64,000 nt of DNA from JANWXR01 sp964608265. Its GTDB lineage: Bacteria; Chloroflexota; Anaerolineae; Anaerolineales; UBA6663. Shown here in pieces: positions 34,394 through 43,285 of the stretch; within the stretch, counting starts at the first letter, position 1, and each line of letters starts with the position of its first letter. The stretch spans positions 26,043 through 90,042 of the forward strand of contig CAZSNP010000010.1 in assembly GCA_964608265.1 (NCBI GenBank). Reading direction: 5' to 3'. The notes under the pieces were generated by a model that saw only the letters and a program-made list of their open reading frames with translations, searched no databases and had not been told where the DNA came from. Made by a program: the position numbers and the translations under genes.

Positions 34394-35749
34394 TCACCTT
34401 TCCGCTGGCTTGCGGAGCTCCAGCGCGTTGATGCGCTCGCCGATACACCGGCCCTGCGCCAGACCCGCCTCAATCGCAGGCCGGAAGTGGATGCCGCCAT
34501 ATAGCCGCGAGATAGCGGCTTCTTCCGCCGCCGTGAAGAAGGAGTCAAAGGTTCGCGCCTTCAAGCCACGCTCAACGTGGGTCGTGTCGGTGAACGCATA
34601 GCCCTCGCCGAACAGCGCGGTCAGCACGACGGCCACCGCCCCCGATTGCACTGAATGTCCGGAGGGATATTCCGGGAACGGCGGCGTTAGCACCGGGTCG
34701 GTGGGGTCGGGGTGGTTCCATGTCGGATCAATCACCGCTTGGATATAGCTGATCGGCCGGACGAGGTTATAGGTGTACTTGGCCTGCCAACAACCGATGA
34801 AGGCATCGGCGGCTGCCAGGCCAACCTTTAGGTAAGTTTCTGCCGCCAACGCAAGGCTGGCCGACTCCGTGCGTAACACTTGTGTGGCGATGGCGATGGA
34901 ATGGCCGGACGGTGTGGCGGTCTGCCCGGGATCATCGGCCCAGAACAGCGCGATCTCTCGTTGTTCCGGCGTTAGGTGGCGGACGGTATCGTACACCTCC
35001 CGGGCCTCGGCATAGAACTGCGAGCCGGCGTCTTCGGAGTATTCAGTCGGCGGCGGTGGCGCGCACGTTGCTCCGGATTTGAGGACGAATGGCCGATTGT
35101 CACCCCAGGTGGGCTGGAGTGGGATGGGCTGGTAACCGGGCAATGTGGGCACCCATTTCCCCGGCCCATTTGGCGGCGCAAACGATTCGGGGAAGTTGCG
35201 GGCGTAGCCTTCATGGCCGCCATCGAACTTTGACCACTCGAAAATCGCTTCGGCCAGCGCCCGTCCATATTCAGTTGAACGCGCGAAGACCGCCTGGCTC
35301 ACCTCAGCTTGATAGAGCTGGTCGAACTTCTGCTCCAGCGCATCTACCGCTGCGCGGTTCTCGGGCGTCATAGTTGGGTAGAGGCGGCGGAGAATTGCCG
35401 CTTGCGCGCTGTTCACAACAGCCGCCCAGTGGAAAGCCTGGCCCGCCTGCGGTGGGGGAAGGGATGTCAGCGCATTCAACCGACCGGACAATGATTGGTG
35501 TTCCGGCATCCCACCTACAACGGACTCGTACAGGGCGACCCCTGAATAGGCCAAAGCGCGTGCGGCCACCGGCGGCGTGAAGCCGGGCGTTTCGGCGATG
35601 AGTCTGAGTTGCAGATCGAACCACTGGAGGGCGATCTCGGCAGGATATTCAGCCGCCGGCTTCAGCGGTGTGTTCGTCGGCTGACAGGCCGGCAACCAGA
35701 CAAGCAGGACGATCTGGATGAACAAATGCAGGCGTCGTAGGCGAAGCAT
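34394..35749 (-). CDS. Vanadium-dependent haloperoxidase-type lipoprotein (PAP2 fold)
   Basis: The 451-residue protein starts with a lipoprotein signal (LHLFIQIVLLVWLPAC). The body is helical with the three phosphate/vanadate-binding segments of the vanadium haloperoxidase/PAP2 superfamily: YTYNLVRPISYIQ, FPEYPSGHSVQSGA (the PSGH segment) and SRLYGGIHFRPAIEAG (Ser-Arg...His). Outside the membrane it may oxidise halides with peroxide or act as a phosphatase. The sequence alone does not separate these. The ATG at 35749 has AGAAGGAC before it, and the longer open frame lacks a signal. It follows the DUF4242 gene by 22 bases. Confidence 0.83.
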   Translation of the reverse strand: MLRLRRLHLFIQIVLLVWLPACQPTNTPLKPAAEYPAEIALQWFDLQLRLIAETPGFTPPVAARALAYSGVALYESVVGGMPEHQSLSGRLNALTSLPPPQAGQAFHWAAVVNSAQAAILRRLYPTMTPENRAAVDALEQKFDQLYQAEVSQAVFARSTEYGRALAEAIFEWSKFDGGHEGYARNFPESFAPPNGPGKWVPTLPGYQPIPLQPTWGDNRPFVLKSGATCAPPPPTEYSEDAGSQFYAEAREVYDTVRHLTPEQREIALFWADDPGQTATPSGHSIAIATQVLRTESASLALAAETYLKVGLAAADAFIGCWQAKYTYNLVRPISYIQAVIDPTWNHPDPTDPVLTPPFPEYPSGHSVQSGAVAVVLTALFGEGYAFTDTTHVERGLKARTFDSFFTAAEEAAISRLYGGIHFRPAIEAGLAQGRCIGERINALELRKPAER

Positions 35750-35771
35750 GTCCTTCTTCCTTCTCGCCGCG

Positions 35772-36047
35772 TCACGCATGAGAGTACGGATCGAGTACGC
35801 GCACTTCGGTGATGCGATCCACCGGCCAGTCGTTGCGCCGCGCGGCCCGGCGGATGGCCTCCGGGGACGGCGCTTCGTAGATACCAAACAGCCGGCGTTT
35901 GTCCGCGGACACATACGTGTGCAACCACACCACCTGCTCGCGGGCGTTGTTGCCGATCACTTCCCGCAACGTCGTTCCAGTGTCGAAGGTCAGCGTGAAT
36001 TCCTCTGGAAACGTTTGCTCAACAACGTAACGTGGCATGGTTGACAT
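35772..36047 (-). CDS. DUF4242 (SCO4226-like) small protein
   Basis: The 91-residue protein MSTMPRYVVEQTFPEEF... matches the DUF4242 pattern: RYVVEQTFP at the start, VWLHTYVSADKRRLFGIYEAPSPEAIRRAARRN in the middle and PVDRITEVRVLDPY at the end. It is a ferredoxin-like alpha/beta fold. Some members are reported to bind nickel. Two starts are possible, ATG 36047 and ATG 36038. It lies directly upstream of the haloperoxidase gene in a presumed operon and downstream of a perfect hairpin at 36051-36079. Confidence 0.85.
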   Translation of the reverse strand: MSTMPRYVVEQTFPEEFTLTFDTGTTLREVIGNNAREQVVWLHTYVSADKRRLFGIYEAPSPEAIRRAARRNDWPVDRITEVRVLDPYSHA

Positions 36048-36050
36048 GAC

Positions 36051-36079
36051 GTGCGACGCACGTTTGGAGTGCGTCGCAC
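36051..36079. repeat. Perfect 11-bp inverted repeat between two - strand genes
   Basis: GTGCGACGCAC (36051-36061) and GTGCGTCGCAC (36069-36079) are exact inverted copies with a 7-base loop GTTTGGA. It sits three bases from the DUF4242 start and 18 bases after the stop of the upstream gene. No T-run follows, so it is an intercistronic hairpin or a protein-binding site rather than a standard terminator. Confidence 0.85.
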
Positions 36080-36097
36080 GGTGCACGGAGGGGAGGG

Positions 36098-36733
36098 TTA
36101 CGGCCGCACCTTCAACTCGACGCGCAGGGCCACGCCGAAAGTGGGCTGGTCGGCGTTGTTCAAACCGAGGAAGGTCTGAATCTGTTCGCCGCGCGCGGCG
36201 CGGTGCGGGCCGGTGCCGCCGACGATGGCGCGCCGGAACGGCACGTTCATGTCCACCAGTTCGTAGCCGTTGGTGACGATGGACTCCTCGCCATAGGACG
36301 AGCCGAAGTCATAGTATTGGGTGGTGATCACCCACGGGCCGGTCTGCGTGGCCGCGCCCTCGCCAACATGGAAGCCCCAGCACGTCCACGTACCGAGCAC
36401 TTTGTCGGGGAATTCGGGGCTGCCGTCGGGCAACACGCCGTTGCACGCGCCCTCGTGGCAGGTGAGGGTGCCCTCGGGGTAAAGGTAGCCCTGGGTGATG
36501 AACTCGCCGCCAAAAGCAGGCATCCCGGCGAAGTCACCCTCCGCGTACACCGGCGTTTCGTCGGGCGTGAACCGGGTGCCGTTCTCGGCGACTTCGAAGA
36601 CAATGGTGCGGGTGCGGGAATGGGCGGCGACCTCCAGCATCGGGTCAAGCCCGCCCGAAGCAAAGGCCGCCCCGGCGGTGACGGCCAGCAACAGGACGAC
36701 AACGCCGGCGATGATCCAGTTTTTGCGTGACAT
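36098..36733 (-). CDS. Secreted AOC/dirigent-barrel-like protein
   Basis: The 211-residue protein has an N-terminal signal peptide (MSRKNWIIAGVVVLLLAVTAG...FASG). The mature part is a small beta barrel. The segment RAIVGGTGPHRAARGEQIQTFLG matches the GGTGxxxxARGE hallmark of the allene-oxide-cyclase/dirigent-like barrel superfamily. Four Cys residues in the middle (CHEGAC, CWG) may pair outside the cell. Bacterial members bind or shape hydrophobic or phenolic ligands. The catalytic role here is unknown. It is the first gene of the small - strand group ending with the LAL regulator at 30959-33529. Confidence 0.72.
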   Translation of the reverse strand: MSRKNWIIAGVVVLLLAVTAGAAFASGGLDPMLEVAAHSRTRTIVFEVAENGTRFTPDETPVYAEGDFAGMPAFGGEFITQGYLYPEGTLTCHEGACNGVLPDGSPEFPDKVLGTWTCWGFHVGEGAATQTGPWVITTQYYDFGSSYGEESIVTNGYELVDMNVPFRRAIVGGTGPHRAARGEQIQTFLGLNNADQPTFGVALRVELKVRP

Positions 36734-36835
36734 GTGAGCCTCCTCAGTGAAAGGTTGATGATTTCACTATAGCGGAGGCCGGGGGCGGTGTCGTCGGGGG
36801 AAACCCTATGTTGGCAGTCAAGTAACCCGATATTT

Positions 36836-39427
36836 TCACAACGGGTCGCGATGTTGGGGGTCGGCCAGCCCGGCCTGCACCGCCCAGGTGGCGATCTGCA
36901 CACGCGACTCCACACCGAGCTTGTTGAGGATGCGCGTGACGTGCGCCTCGACCGTTTTGGTCGTCAGCACCAACGCGTGGGCGATCTCACGATTGGAGCG
37001 GCCCTGCGCGATGAGGGCGGCGACCTCGCGTTCGCGTTCGGTCAGCCCGCGGTACTTGCCCTTCGCCAGTTGCCGCGCCGTCAACGCGCTCAGCTTTTGC
37101 TGCACCATCGCCGTCGCCGGCTTCGCGCCCAGACGTTCGAGGAGGTCGAGCGCGGCCGATTGCGCCGCCTCGTCACCGTCGGCCAGGGCCAGCGCCTGTT
37201 CGTAGGGGCAGCCGATGTGCGCCCACTCCTCGGCGGCCTCGCGCCATTGCCCCGTAATCTGTAACGCGTGAGGCTTCGCTGCCTGAAGGGGAGGCGCAAC
37301 CAGCGCACCGGCGCGCCACATCCACAGGCTCAACTCGCCAGTCTCCCATTTCTCCTCCAGCTTGATCAGCCGCTCGAAACAGGGGCGGACTTCGGTCACA
37401 ATGCGCGACAGGTCACCGGCCAGCCACGCGGCTTCGGCGCGGGCCGAGGCGACCGGGTCGAGGTGATACAGGTCGCCTAAAGATTGCGACAGTTGCAGGG
37501 CTTCATCAAGGATAGCTTCCACACCGGGTTCTCCCCGGCGCAGCAAGGCGTGACCCAGTACGGTGAGCGCCTCGCGGCGCAAGGGAACGGAGGCGCCAGG
37601 AATCACCAACAGTGCTCGAGCCTCGTCGACTGCTTCCTGCCAACGGCCCTGTCGAAAGCGAAGCCTGGCGCGATGTGCGCACGCCATGAACGTGTACCCA
37701 TCCAGATCGCGCTCCGAGGCATATGCCATCCCTTCGGCCAGCCAGCGCTCGGCGCGCTCAAACTCGTGCACGACAAGGGCGTTGCTAGTGAGGTTGATGT
37801 AGGCCCGCGCCGTGTGATCAGACAGTTTGTGCGCCAGCGCAAGCTGAAGGCTGCGTTCGAGTTTGAACCAGCCGGCGTGGTCGCCGCGATTGACCTCAAG
37901 ACAGCCGAGGCTGTTGAGTGCGTGTGCCAGCGCTTCAACCGCATTGAGGCGCTCGGCCAGCGTGATCGCCCGGACCAGCCATTCAGTCGCCGCCTCGTAT
38001 TCATCTGCGAGCGTGTGGCGCATCCCTTTGCGGGCATAGGCCAGGGCCAGCTCCGGGCTGGGCGGCAGCGTTTCGAGTAGCTGAATCGCTTCCTCGCCCC
38101 GTTCAATCCCCTCGGCTCGCCGCCCCACGCTGTAAGCCAGGCTGGAGAGCAGCGCCGCACACGCGCCTTCGCGGCTGCGCTGGCCCACGGCGCGCCAGAG
38201 TTCTTGCGCCTCGCGGCAGGTGCGGTAGGCCTCGTCCGCGCTACCGGTCAGCGCGCACACTTGGGCATAGCTCTCCAACAGCTCGGCGCGCAGTTTGGGA
38301 TTGGAGTCTGGAACATACTTGAGCACCGAACCGTAGTGCGAGATGGCCTCGCGGTGCGCGCCCGAGGCGGCGGCCTGCCGGGCGGCCTGCGGTGCATACG
38401 CCATCACGGCTTCGATATTACCCGCAGCCTCGGCGTGATGGGCCAACCGTGCAAGATCATTGCGTGTGAGCGGCGATGCTTCGAGCGCCGCCAATACGAA
38501 TTGATGGAGCGCGAGCCTGTGCTGAGGCGAAGTGGCATCGAGGATCGCCTGCCGGGCCAGTTCATGCCGAAAGGCGAAAGCCCCACCTTCAATCAGCAGC
38601 AGGCCAGCGGCGAGGCATTCTTCGGCCCTCTCCGCTTCAGCGCCAGTCACTTCGGCCAACAGCCACGGCTCCACGCGCGCGCCGATGACGGCGGCCGCCT
38701 CCAGCACCGCCCGCGCCGAGAGCGACAAGCGGGCCGCACGCGCCAGCACCGCCTCGCGTACCGTGGCGGGTAAGCCGCGCACCTCGCTGGCGAGTACCTC
38801 TGTAATGAAGAAGGCATTGCCATTTGTCTGGCGATGCACGGCCAATGGGTCAAGCGCCCGAGAGCCGATCAGAGCGCGTACCGCTGAAATGGAAAGCGGC
38901 GGCACGGCGATGTGTCGTGTCGCCGCCGAGGTCACCAGGTCACCCAGCACCGAGCGCAACGGGTGCTGCGGTCCCAGCTCGTCATCGCGATAAGTGACGA
39001 TGAGCAGTGCACGGGTGCGCGCGATGCGCCGACCCAGATACTTCAGCAGATCAAGCGAGGCCTCGTCGGCCCAGTGCGCGTCCTCGATGACCACCAGAGC
39101 AGGGGTGTGCTGAAGCTCCGCGAGCACGGTGGCGAACAGGGCTATACGATCGGCGTCGGCGCTGAGCTGCGTCAGTACCTCACCCTGCAACTGGGCGGCG
39201 ATGTCGCGTAGCGGGCCGAAGGGGCGGGGGGTGAAGAGCGCGTCGCACGCGCCCCACAGCACGCGCACATCCGCCCGCTGCTCACGCGCGAAGCGTTCGA
39301 CGAGCGCCGTCTTGCCGATGCCGGCCTCGCCGCTGACGAGCGCCAGGCGGCCCGCGCCGTTCACGGCGTCGTGCAGCGCGGCCTCGAGTTCGCGCAGCGG
39401 CCCCTCGCGTTCGAGCAGTTCCACCAT
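36836..39427 (-). CDS. LAL-type LuxR transcriptional regulator with AAA and TPR regions
   Basis: The 863-residue protein has the same plan as the regulator at 30959-33529: Walker A SGEAGIGKTALV at about 32-43, Walker B LVVIEDAHWADEASLDLLKYL, helical repeats, and a C-terminal LuxR domain (LTEREREVAALIAQGRSNREIAH, then TTKTVEAHVTRILNKLGV). The first 67 residues are identical in the two proteins, after which identity falls sharply. It is divergently transcribed from the SARP regulator, with only 32 bases between the two start codons. Inducer and targets are unknown. Confidence 0.9.
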   Translation of the reverse strand: MVELLEREGPLRELEAALHDAVNGAGRLALVSGEAGIGKTALVERFAREQRADVRVLWGACDALFTPRPFGPLRDIAAQLQGEVLTQLSADADRIALFATVLAELQHTPALVVIEDAHWADEASLDLLKYLGRRIARTRALLIVTYRDDELGPQHPLRSVLGDLVTSAATRHIAVPPLSISAVRALIGSRALDPLAVHRQTNGNAFFITEVLASEVRGLPATVREAVLARAARLSLSARAVLEAAAVIGARVEPWLLAEVTGAEAERAEECLAAGLLLIEGGAFAFRHELARQAILDATSPQHRLALHQFVLAALEASPLTRNDLARLAHHAEAAGNIEAVMAYAPQAARQAAASGAHREAISHYGSVLKYVPDSNPKLRAELLESYAQVCALTGSADEAYRTCREAQELWRAVGQRSREGACAALLSSLAYSVGRRAEGIERGEEAIQLLETLPPSPELALAYARKGMRHTLADEYEAATEWLVRAITLAERLNAVEALAHALNSLGCLEVNRGDHAGWFKLERSLQLALAHKLSDHTARAYINLTSNALVVHEFERAERWLAEGMAYASERDLDGYTFMACAHRARLRFRQGRWQEAVDEARALLVIPGASVPLRREALTVLGHALLRRGEPGVEAILDEALQLSQSLGDLYHLDPVASARAEAAWLAGDLSRIVTEVRPCFERLIKLEEKWETGELSLWMWRAGALVAPPLQAAKPHALQITGQWREAAEEWAHIGCPYEQALALADGDEAAQSAALDLLERLGAKPATAMVQQKLSALTARQLAKGKYRGLTEREREVAALIAQGRSNREIAHALVLTTKTVEAHVTRILNKLGVESRVQIATWAVQAGLADPQHRDPL
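39222..39417. repeat. Copy 2 of the 196-bp identical tract
   Basis: This partner of 33327-33522 is in the same orientation at the 5' end of the second LAL gene. The exact match stops eight bases before the start codon on one side and at codon 69-70 on the other. Confidence 0.9.
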
Positions 39428-39459
39428 GGCCGAATTCTACCCCGCTGTATACTCGCCGT
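39428..39459. promoter_or_regulatory. 32-base divergent promoter region, candidate leaderless starts
   Basis: On + strand, TATACT at 39448-39453 lies six bases before the SARP ATG at 39460. On - strand, TAGAAT at 39439-39434 lies six bases before the LAL ATG at 39427. With normal -10 to start spacing, both transcripts would begin at or next to their ATG. No ribosome binding site is present for either gene, as expected for leaderless messages. The -35 positions would fall in the opposite gene and match the consensus poorly. Confidence 0.5.
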
Positions 39460-42400
39460 ATGGCCGAATCCGCCCATCCGCACCGCATCCATCTGCTCGG
39501 CGGCCTGCGGGCCGAGGCGCCGGGCGGGGCGGTCGCGGTTCCCGGCGGCAAGCCGCAGGCGCTGCTGGCCTACCTCGCCCTCCATCCCCACACACCCCAC
39601 ACGCGCGAACAGTTGATGGAGATTTTCTGGCCCGACGTGCCCGCCGAGCAGGCGGGGCGCTACCTCTCGAACGCCCTCTATCGGTTGCGCGCGTCGCTGG
39701 GCGGTGAGTGGCTTCAGGTTGAGGAGGGGCGCCTCGGCGTGCAACGCGACTCGGTGTGGGTGGATGTGTGGGAGTTCGAGCGGCTCGCCAAAAGCGCGCG
39801 GGCCGCGGATTGGGAGCAGGCGCTGGCGCTGTACGCCGGTGACCTGCTGCCCGAAATCTACGCCGATTGGATTCTGCTGCCGCGCCTGTCGTTGCGCGAG
39901 CGTTTCCTGGCCGTGCTCGGGCAGGCCGCGGATCAATGCGCGACCGATGGCCGCTGGCCCGAGGCCGCCAGCCACCTCCGCCGCCTCGTGGCCGCAGACC
40001 CGCTCAACGAAGACGCCCAACGCCACCTCATGCGCGCGCTGGCCCGTCTGGGGCGGCTGGCCGAGGCCTTGAGAACGTTCGACGAGCTGCAGGCGATGCT
40101 GCACAGCGAACTGGAAGTTGCGCCCGCGGAGGAGACCCGCGCGCTGGCCGAACAACTCCGCAGCGAGATGGTTGCGGCGCGCGCGGCCCCACGCCCGGCG
40201 CGGCCTGCCTTCGTCGGGCGGGCGGATGAACGGGCGCGTCTCATCGCGCGACTGGAGCAGGCGCAGGCCGGCCACGGCGGCTTCGCCGTGTTGCTCGGCG
40301 AGGCCGGCATGGGCAAGACGCGGCTGCTCGAAGAGTTGCAGCACGCCGCCGGCTGGCGCGGCTGGCAGGTGTGCTGGGGGCGCGGCGAGGAGTTTGGCGT
40401 GCCCGCGCCCTTCGCCCCGCTCTCCGCCGCGCTGCAAGCCGCGCTGCCCGCGATCCGCCTGCACCAGGTCGCGCGGATGGTGGAGCCGATGTGGCTGGGG
40501 TGGCTTTCGGGCCTCGTCCCCGACCTCGCCGCGCACTCGCCAGGCCGCGCCGCTTCCCCTCCGCCGGACGCGCAACAGTTGACGCGCGCGCTGGCCCGAG
40601 TCCTCGCAGCGCTGAGTCGCATCCATCCACACTTGTTTCTGCTCGATGACGTTCACTGGGCCGAGGCGGAGATGTGGCCCGTGCTGGCGGGCCTGGGCGA
40701 TAAGGTGCGGCAGATTCCGGTGCTCGTGGTGTTGGGTGGCCGCCCCGACGAATGGCAGCGGCAACCCGAGGCCTGGCGGTCGGTGGGCGATTGGGATCGC
40801 GCGGGCGAGCCCGTCATCACGCTCGGCGGCCTGCCGTCGGACGAATTGAGTCAATTACTGGCGCTCGGCGCGGAGCCCCTCGGCCCCGAACGGTTGCGGC
40901 AATTACACACGGCCACCGCCGGCAATCCGTTGCTCGCGCTGGAGTTGGCGCAGGCCGGCGACCTCGAAGCGGCACTGCGCCACAAGCCCGGCCTCGCCGA
41001 CCTGGCGTTGCGGCGTTTGGACTCGCTCTCGGGCAATGCGCGGCTGGCGTTGCAGGCCGCGAGCCTGCTGGGCTATCGCGTGAGATACCCGCTGTGGGAG
41101 TCGCTGCTCGACCGGCTGGCCGCGCCGGCGAGCGGCCTCCCCGAGTGGGCGGGCGAACTCGAACGAGCGCATCTGCTGCAACTGGCCGGCGGCGAGTACG
41201 TCTTCGCCCACGACACCCTGCGCGCGGCGGTGTACGGCGCGCTCGCTCCGGCGCAAGTGAAAGCGTGGCACGCGCACGCGCTCGAGCTTCTGGAATCGCA
41301 GCCCGGCGGTGATGCCACTGACCGGTTGTATCACGCGCGCCGGGCGGAGGATGCGCCAGCCATCGCGCGGCACGCCCGCGCCGCCGGTGAGCGCGCGCTG
41401 GCCGGGTTTGCCTACCGCACCGCGACCGGGTTTTTCGCTGAGGCGCTCGCGGCCACCCCGCTCGGTGCGCCTCGCGAACGATTCGAGTTGTTGCGCGGTC
41501 AGGCCGAAGCCCTGCGCATCCTCGGCGACCGCGAGCATTTGCCCGAAGCCTTGCACACTCTGGCAGCGCTCTCCGCCGAGTTGGGCGAGGCCGCACTGCA
41601 GGCCGAGGCCACCTTGCAGCGCGCGCGCTATGACTGGCAGACCGGCGACTTCGAGCACGCGCAGGCCGCCGCCGAGCGCGGCCTGGCGCTGGCGTCCGGC
41701 GACAAGCTGCGCGCCGACCTGGGCCTCGAGTTAGGCCGCATCGCCCGCGACCGGGGCGATTACGCCGGCGCGCAGGGCTGGCTCGGCCAGTCGCTCGCCC
41801 ACTACCAAGCCGCGCGCGATGAAGCCGGGCAGGCGACGGCGCAGGACTTGCTCGGCATCGTCGCGCAACGGCAAGGCCGCCTGCCCGAGGCCGTCGCCCA
41901 TCACACCGCCGCGCAACAGACTTTTCAACGCCTGGCCGACATCCGCGCCGAGACACACACCCTGGTCAACCTCGGGGTGGCGCTGTGGATGCAGGGGGAT
42001 TTCGCAGCGGCGCGCGCGGCCTTCGAGCGCGTGCTGCCCATCAGCCGCGACCTGGGCGATGTGAACAGCGAGACCGCCGCACTGACCAACCTGGCCGCGC
42101 TGGCCGGGACCGCCGGCGACTTCGAGCGCGCGCTCGAATTGCAGAGCGCGGCCCTCTCCCTCGCGCGCGCAGCGGGCAATCGCCCGCGCCTCGCCAACCT
42201 GCTCGGCAACCTGGGCGATACCCTTCACCTTCTTGGCCGAGTCAGCGAAGCACGAGCAGCATTCGAGGAGGCGCTACAACTCGATCGCGAATTGGGCCGG
42301 CGGCGCGGCGAGGGCTATGTGTTGCACGCGCTGGGCCAATTGCTGCTCGAAGCGAGCGAACCGGTCGAAGCGCAAATCAGTTTCGAAGCCGCGCTTCACA

Positions 42401-43056
42401 TCCGCGTCGAGTTGGCGGAGCGCGTTAACGCCCTCATCACGCGCGCCTCGCTTGCCGCCGCGCACCTCGCGCAGGGCCGCCGGCCTGAGGCCGAAGCCGC
42501 ATTGCAATCCGCGCTGGGTGAGCTCGATGACGTTTACGCCGGCCCGGAGATCCTGCGCGACGTACACTTCATCGCGTACCGGGCCTTCGCGGAATGGGGC
42601 CGGCGCGAGACCGCGCTCGAACACCTGCGCGCCGCCGAGGCCGCCATGCAGGCGCTGGCCGAGAAGCTCGCCCCCGAGGACAGCCGGCGATTTTTGGAGC
42701 GCGTGCCGGACAACCGCCGCATAGTCGAGGCTGTCGCACACAACTCCGAATTTGCAACTGTCCGCCTTGCCCGCGCCGCTGCCCCGCTGGGCCGCCCGCT
42801 CACCGAGGCGGATTTCGTCTCCGTGCGCTGGACGCTCTCCACGGTGAGCGACGCCGCCATCCCCGATGCGACCGAACGCCGCCGCCACATCCTCCGCCGG
42901 CTGCTGGCCGAGGCCGGGGCTCAAGGCGCGGCCCCCACCGACGACGACCTCGCCCGCGCGCTCGGCGTGGCGCGCCGCACCATCGAGCGCGACATGGCCG
43001 CCCTGCAAGCCGCCGGTCACCCCCTCCCCACCCGCCGCCGCAAAGCGAGCGCGTAA
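39460..43056 (+). CDS. SARP/BTAD-type regulator with AAA ATPase, TPR array and extra C-terminal HTH
   Basis: The 1,198-residue protein starts with an OmpR-like winged helix (residues about 8-98: HLLGGLRAEAPG, LLAYLALHP, REQLMEIFWPD, NALYRLRASLG) and a bacterial transcriptional activator domain (about 100-245). Next is a STAND ATPase (Walker A GEAGMGKT at 280-287, Walker B FLLDDVHWAEAE). A long TPR region (about 600-1050) follows. The last 45 residues hold a second helix-turn-helix (DDDLARALGVARRTIERDMAALQAAG) followed by basic TRRRK. It is a large signal-integrating activator. Two DNA-binding ends are unusual. It is divergent to the second LAL regulator. Confidence 0.88.
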   Translation: MAESAHPHRIHLLGGLRAEAPGGAVAVPGGKPQALLAYLALHPHTPHTREQLMEIFWPDVPAEQAGRYLSNALYRLRASLGGEWLQVEEGRLGVQRDSVWVDVWEFERLAKSARAADWEQALALYAGDLLPEIYADWILLPRLSLRERFLAVLGQAADQCATDGRWPEAASHLRRLVAADPLNEDAQRHLMRALARLGRLAEALRTFDELQAMLHSELEVAPAEETRALAEQLRSEMVAARAAPRPARPAFVGRADERARLIARLEQAQAGHGGFAVLLGEAGMGKTRLLEELQHAAGWRGWQVCWGRGEEFGVPAPFAPLSAALQAALPAIRLHQVARMVEPMWLGWLSGLVPDLAAHSPGRAASPPPDAQQLTRALARVLAALSRIHPHLFLLDDVHWAEAEMWPVLAGLGDKVRQIPVLVVLGGRPDEWQRQPEAWRSVGDWDRAGEPVITLGGLPSDELSQLLALGAEPLGPERLRQLHTATAGNPLLALELAQAGDLEAALRHKPGLADLALRRLDSLSGNARLALQAASLLGYRVRYPLWESLLDRLAAPASGLPEWAGELERAHLLQLAGGEYVFAHDTLRAAVYGALAPAQVKAWHAHALELLESQPGGDATDRLYHARRAEDAPAIARHARAAGERALAGFAYRTATGFFAEALAATPLGAPRERFELLRGQAEALRILGDREHLPEALHTLAALSAELGEAALQAEATLQRARYDWQTGDFEHAQAAAERGLALASGDKLRADLGLELGRIARDRGDYAGAQGWLGQSLAHYQAARDEAGQATAQDLLGIVAQRQGRLPEAVAHHTAAQQTFQRLADIRAETHTLVNLGVALWMQGDFAAARAAFERVLPISRDLGDVNSETAALTNLAALAGTAGDFERALELQSAALSLARAAGNRPRLANLLGNLGDTLHLLGRVSEARAAFEEALQLDRELGRRRGEGYVLHALGQLLLEASEPVEAQISFEAALHIRVELAERVNALITRASLAAAHLAQGRRPEAEAALQSALGELDDVYAGPEILRDVHFIAYRAFAEWGRRETALEHLRAAEAAMQALAEKLAPEDSRRFLERVPDNRRIVEAVAHNSEFATVRLARAAAPLGRPLTEADFVSVRWTLSTVSDAAIPDATERRRHILRRLLAEAGAQGAAPTDDDLARALGVARRTIERDMAALQAAGHPLPTRRRKASA

Positions 43057-43285
43057 CCAATCCCCAATCACAAATCTATCGTGATGGGTGTCGCGCTGAG
43101 CGCCGACGCCAAACCTATGGCTTGCGTAAATCGTGTCCCGCGAAGGGCGTCCCCATCGCCGGCGAGACCCTTCGCGCGCCACAGCTCACGCCGGATTGAG
43201 GCTCGGCGTGCGCGCTCAAGGTGACACGGCTCCCGTTCGTGTCGGAATAGTCGGCGCGTTCTGCGCGCCGTGTGACAGCGGTGTG

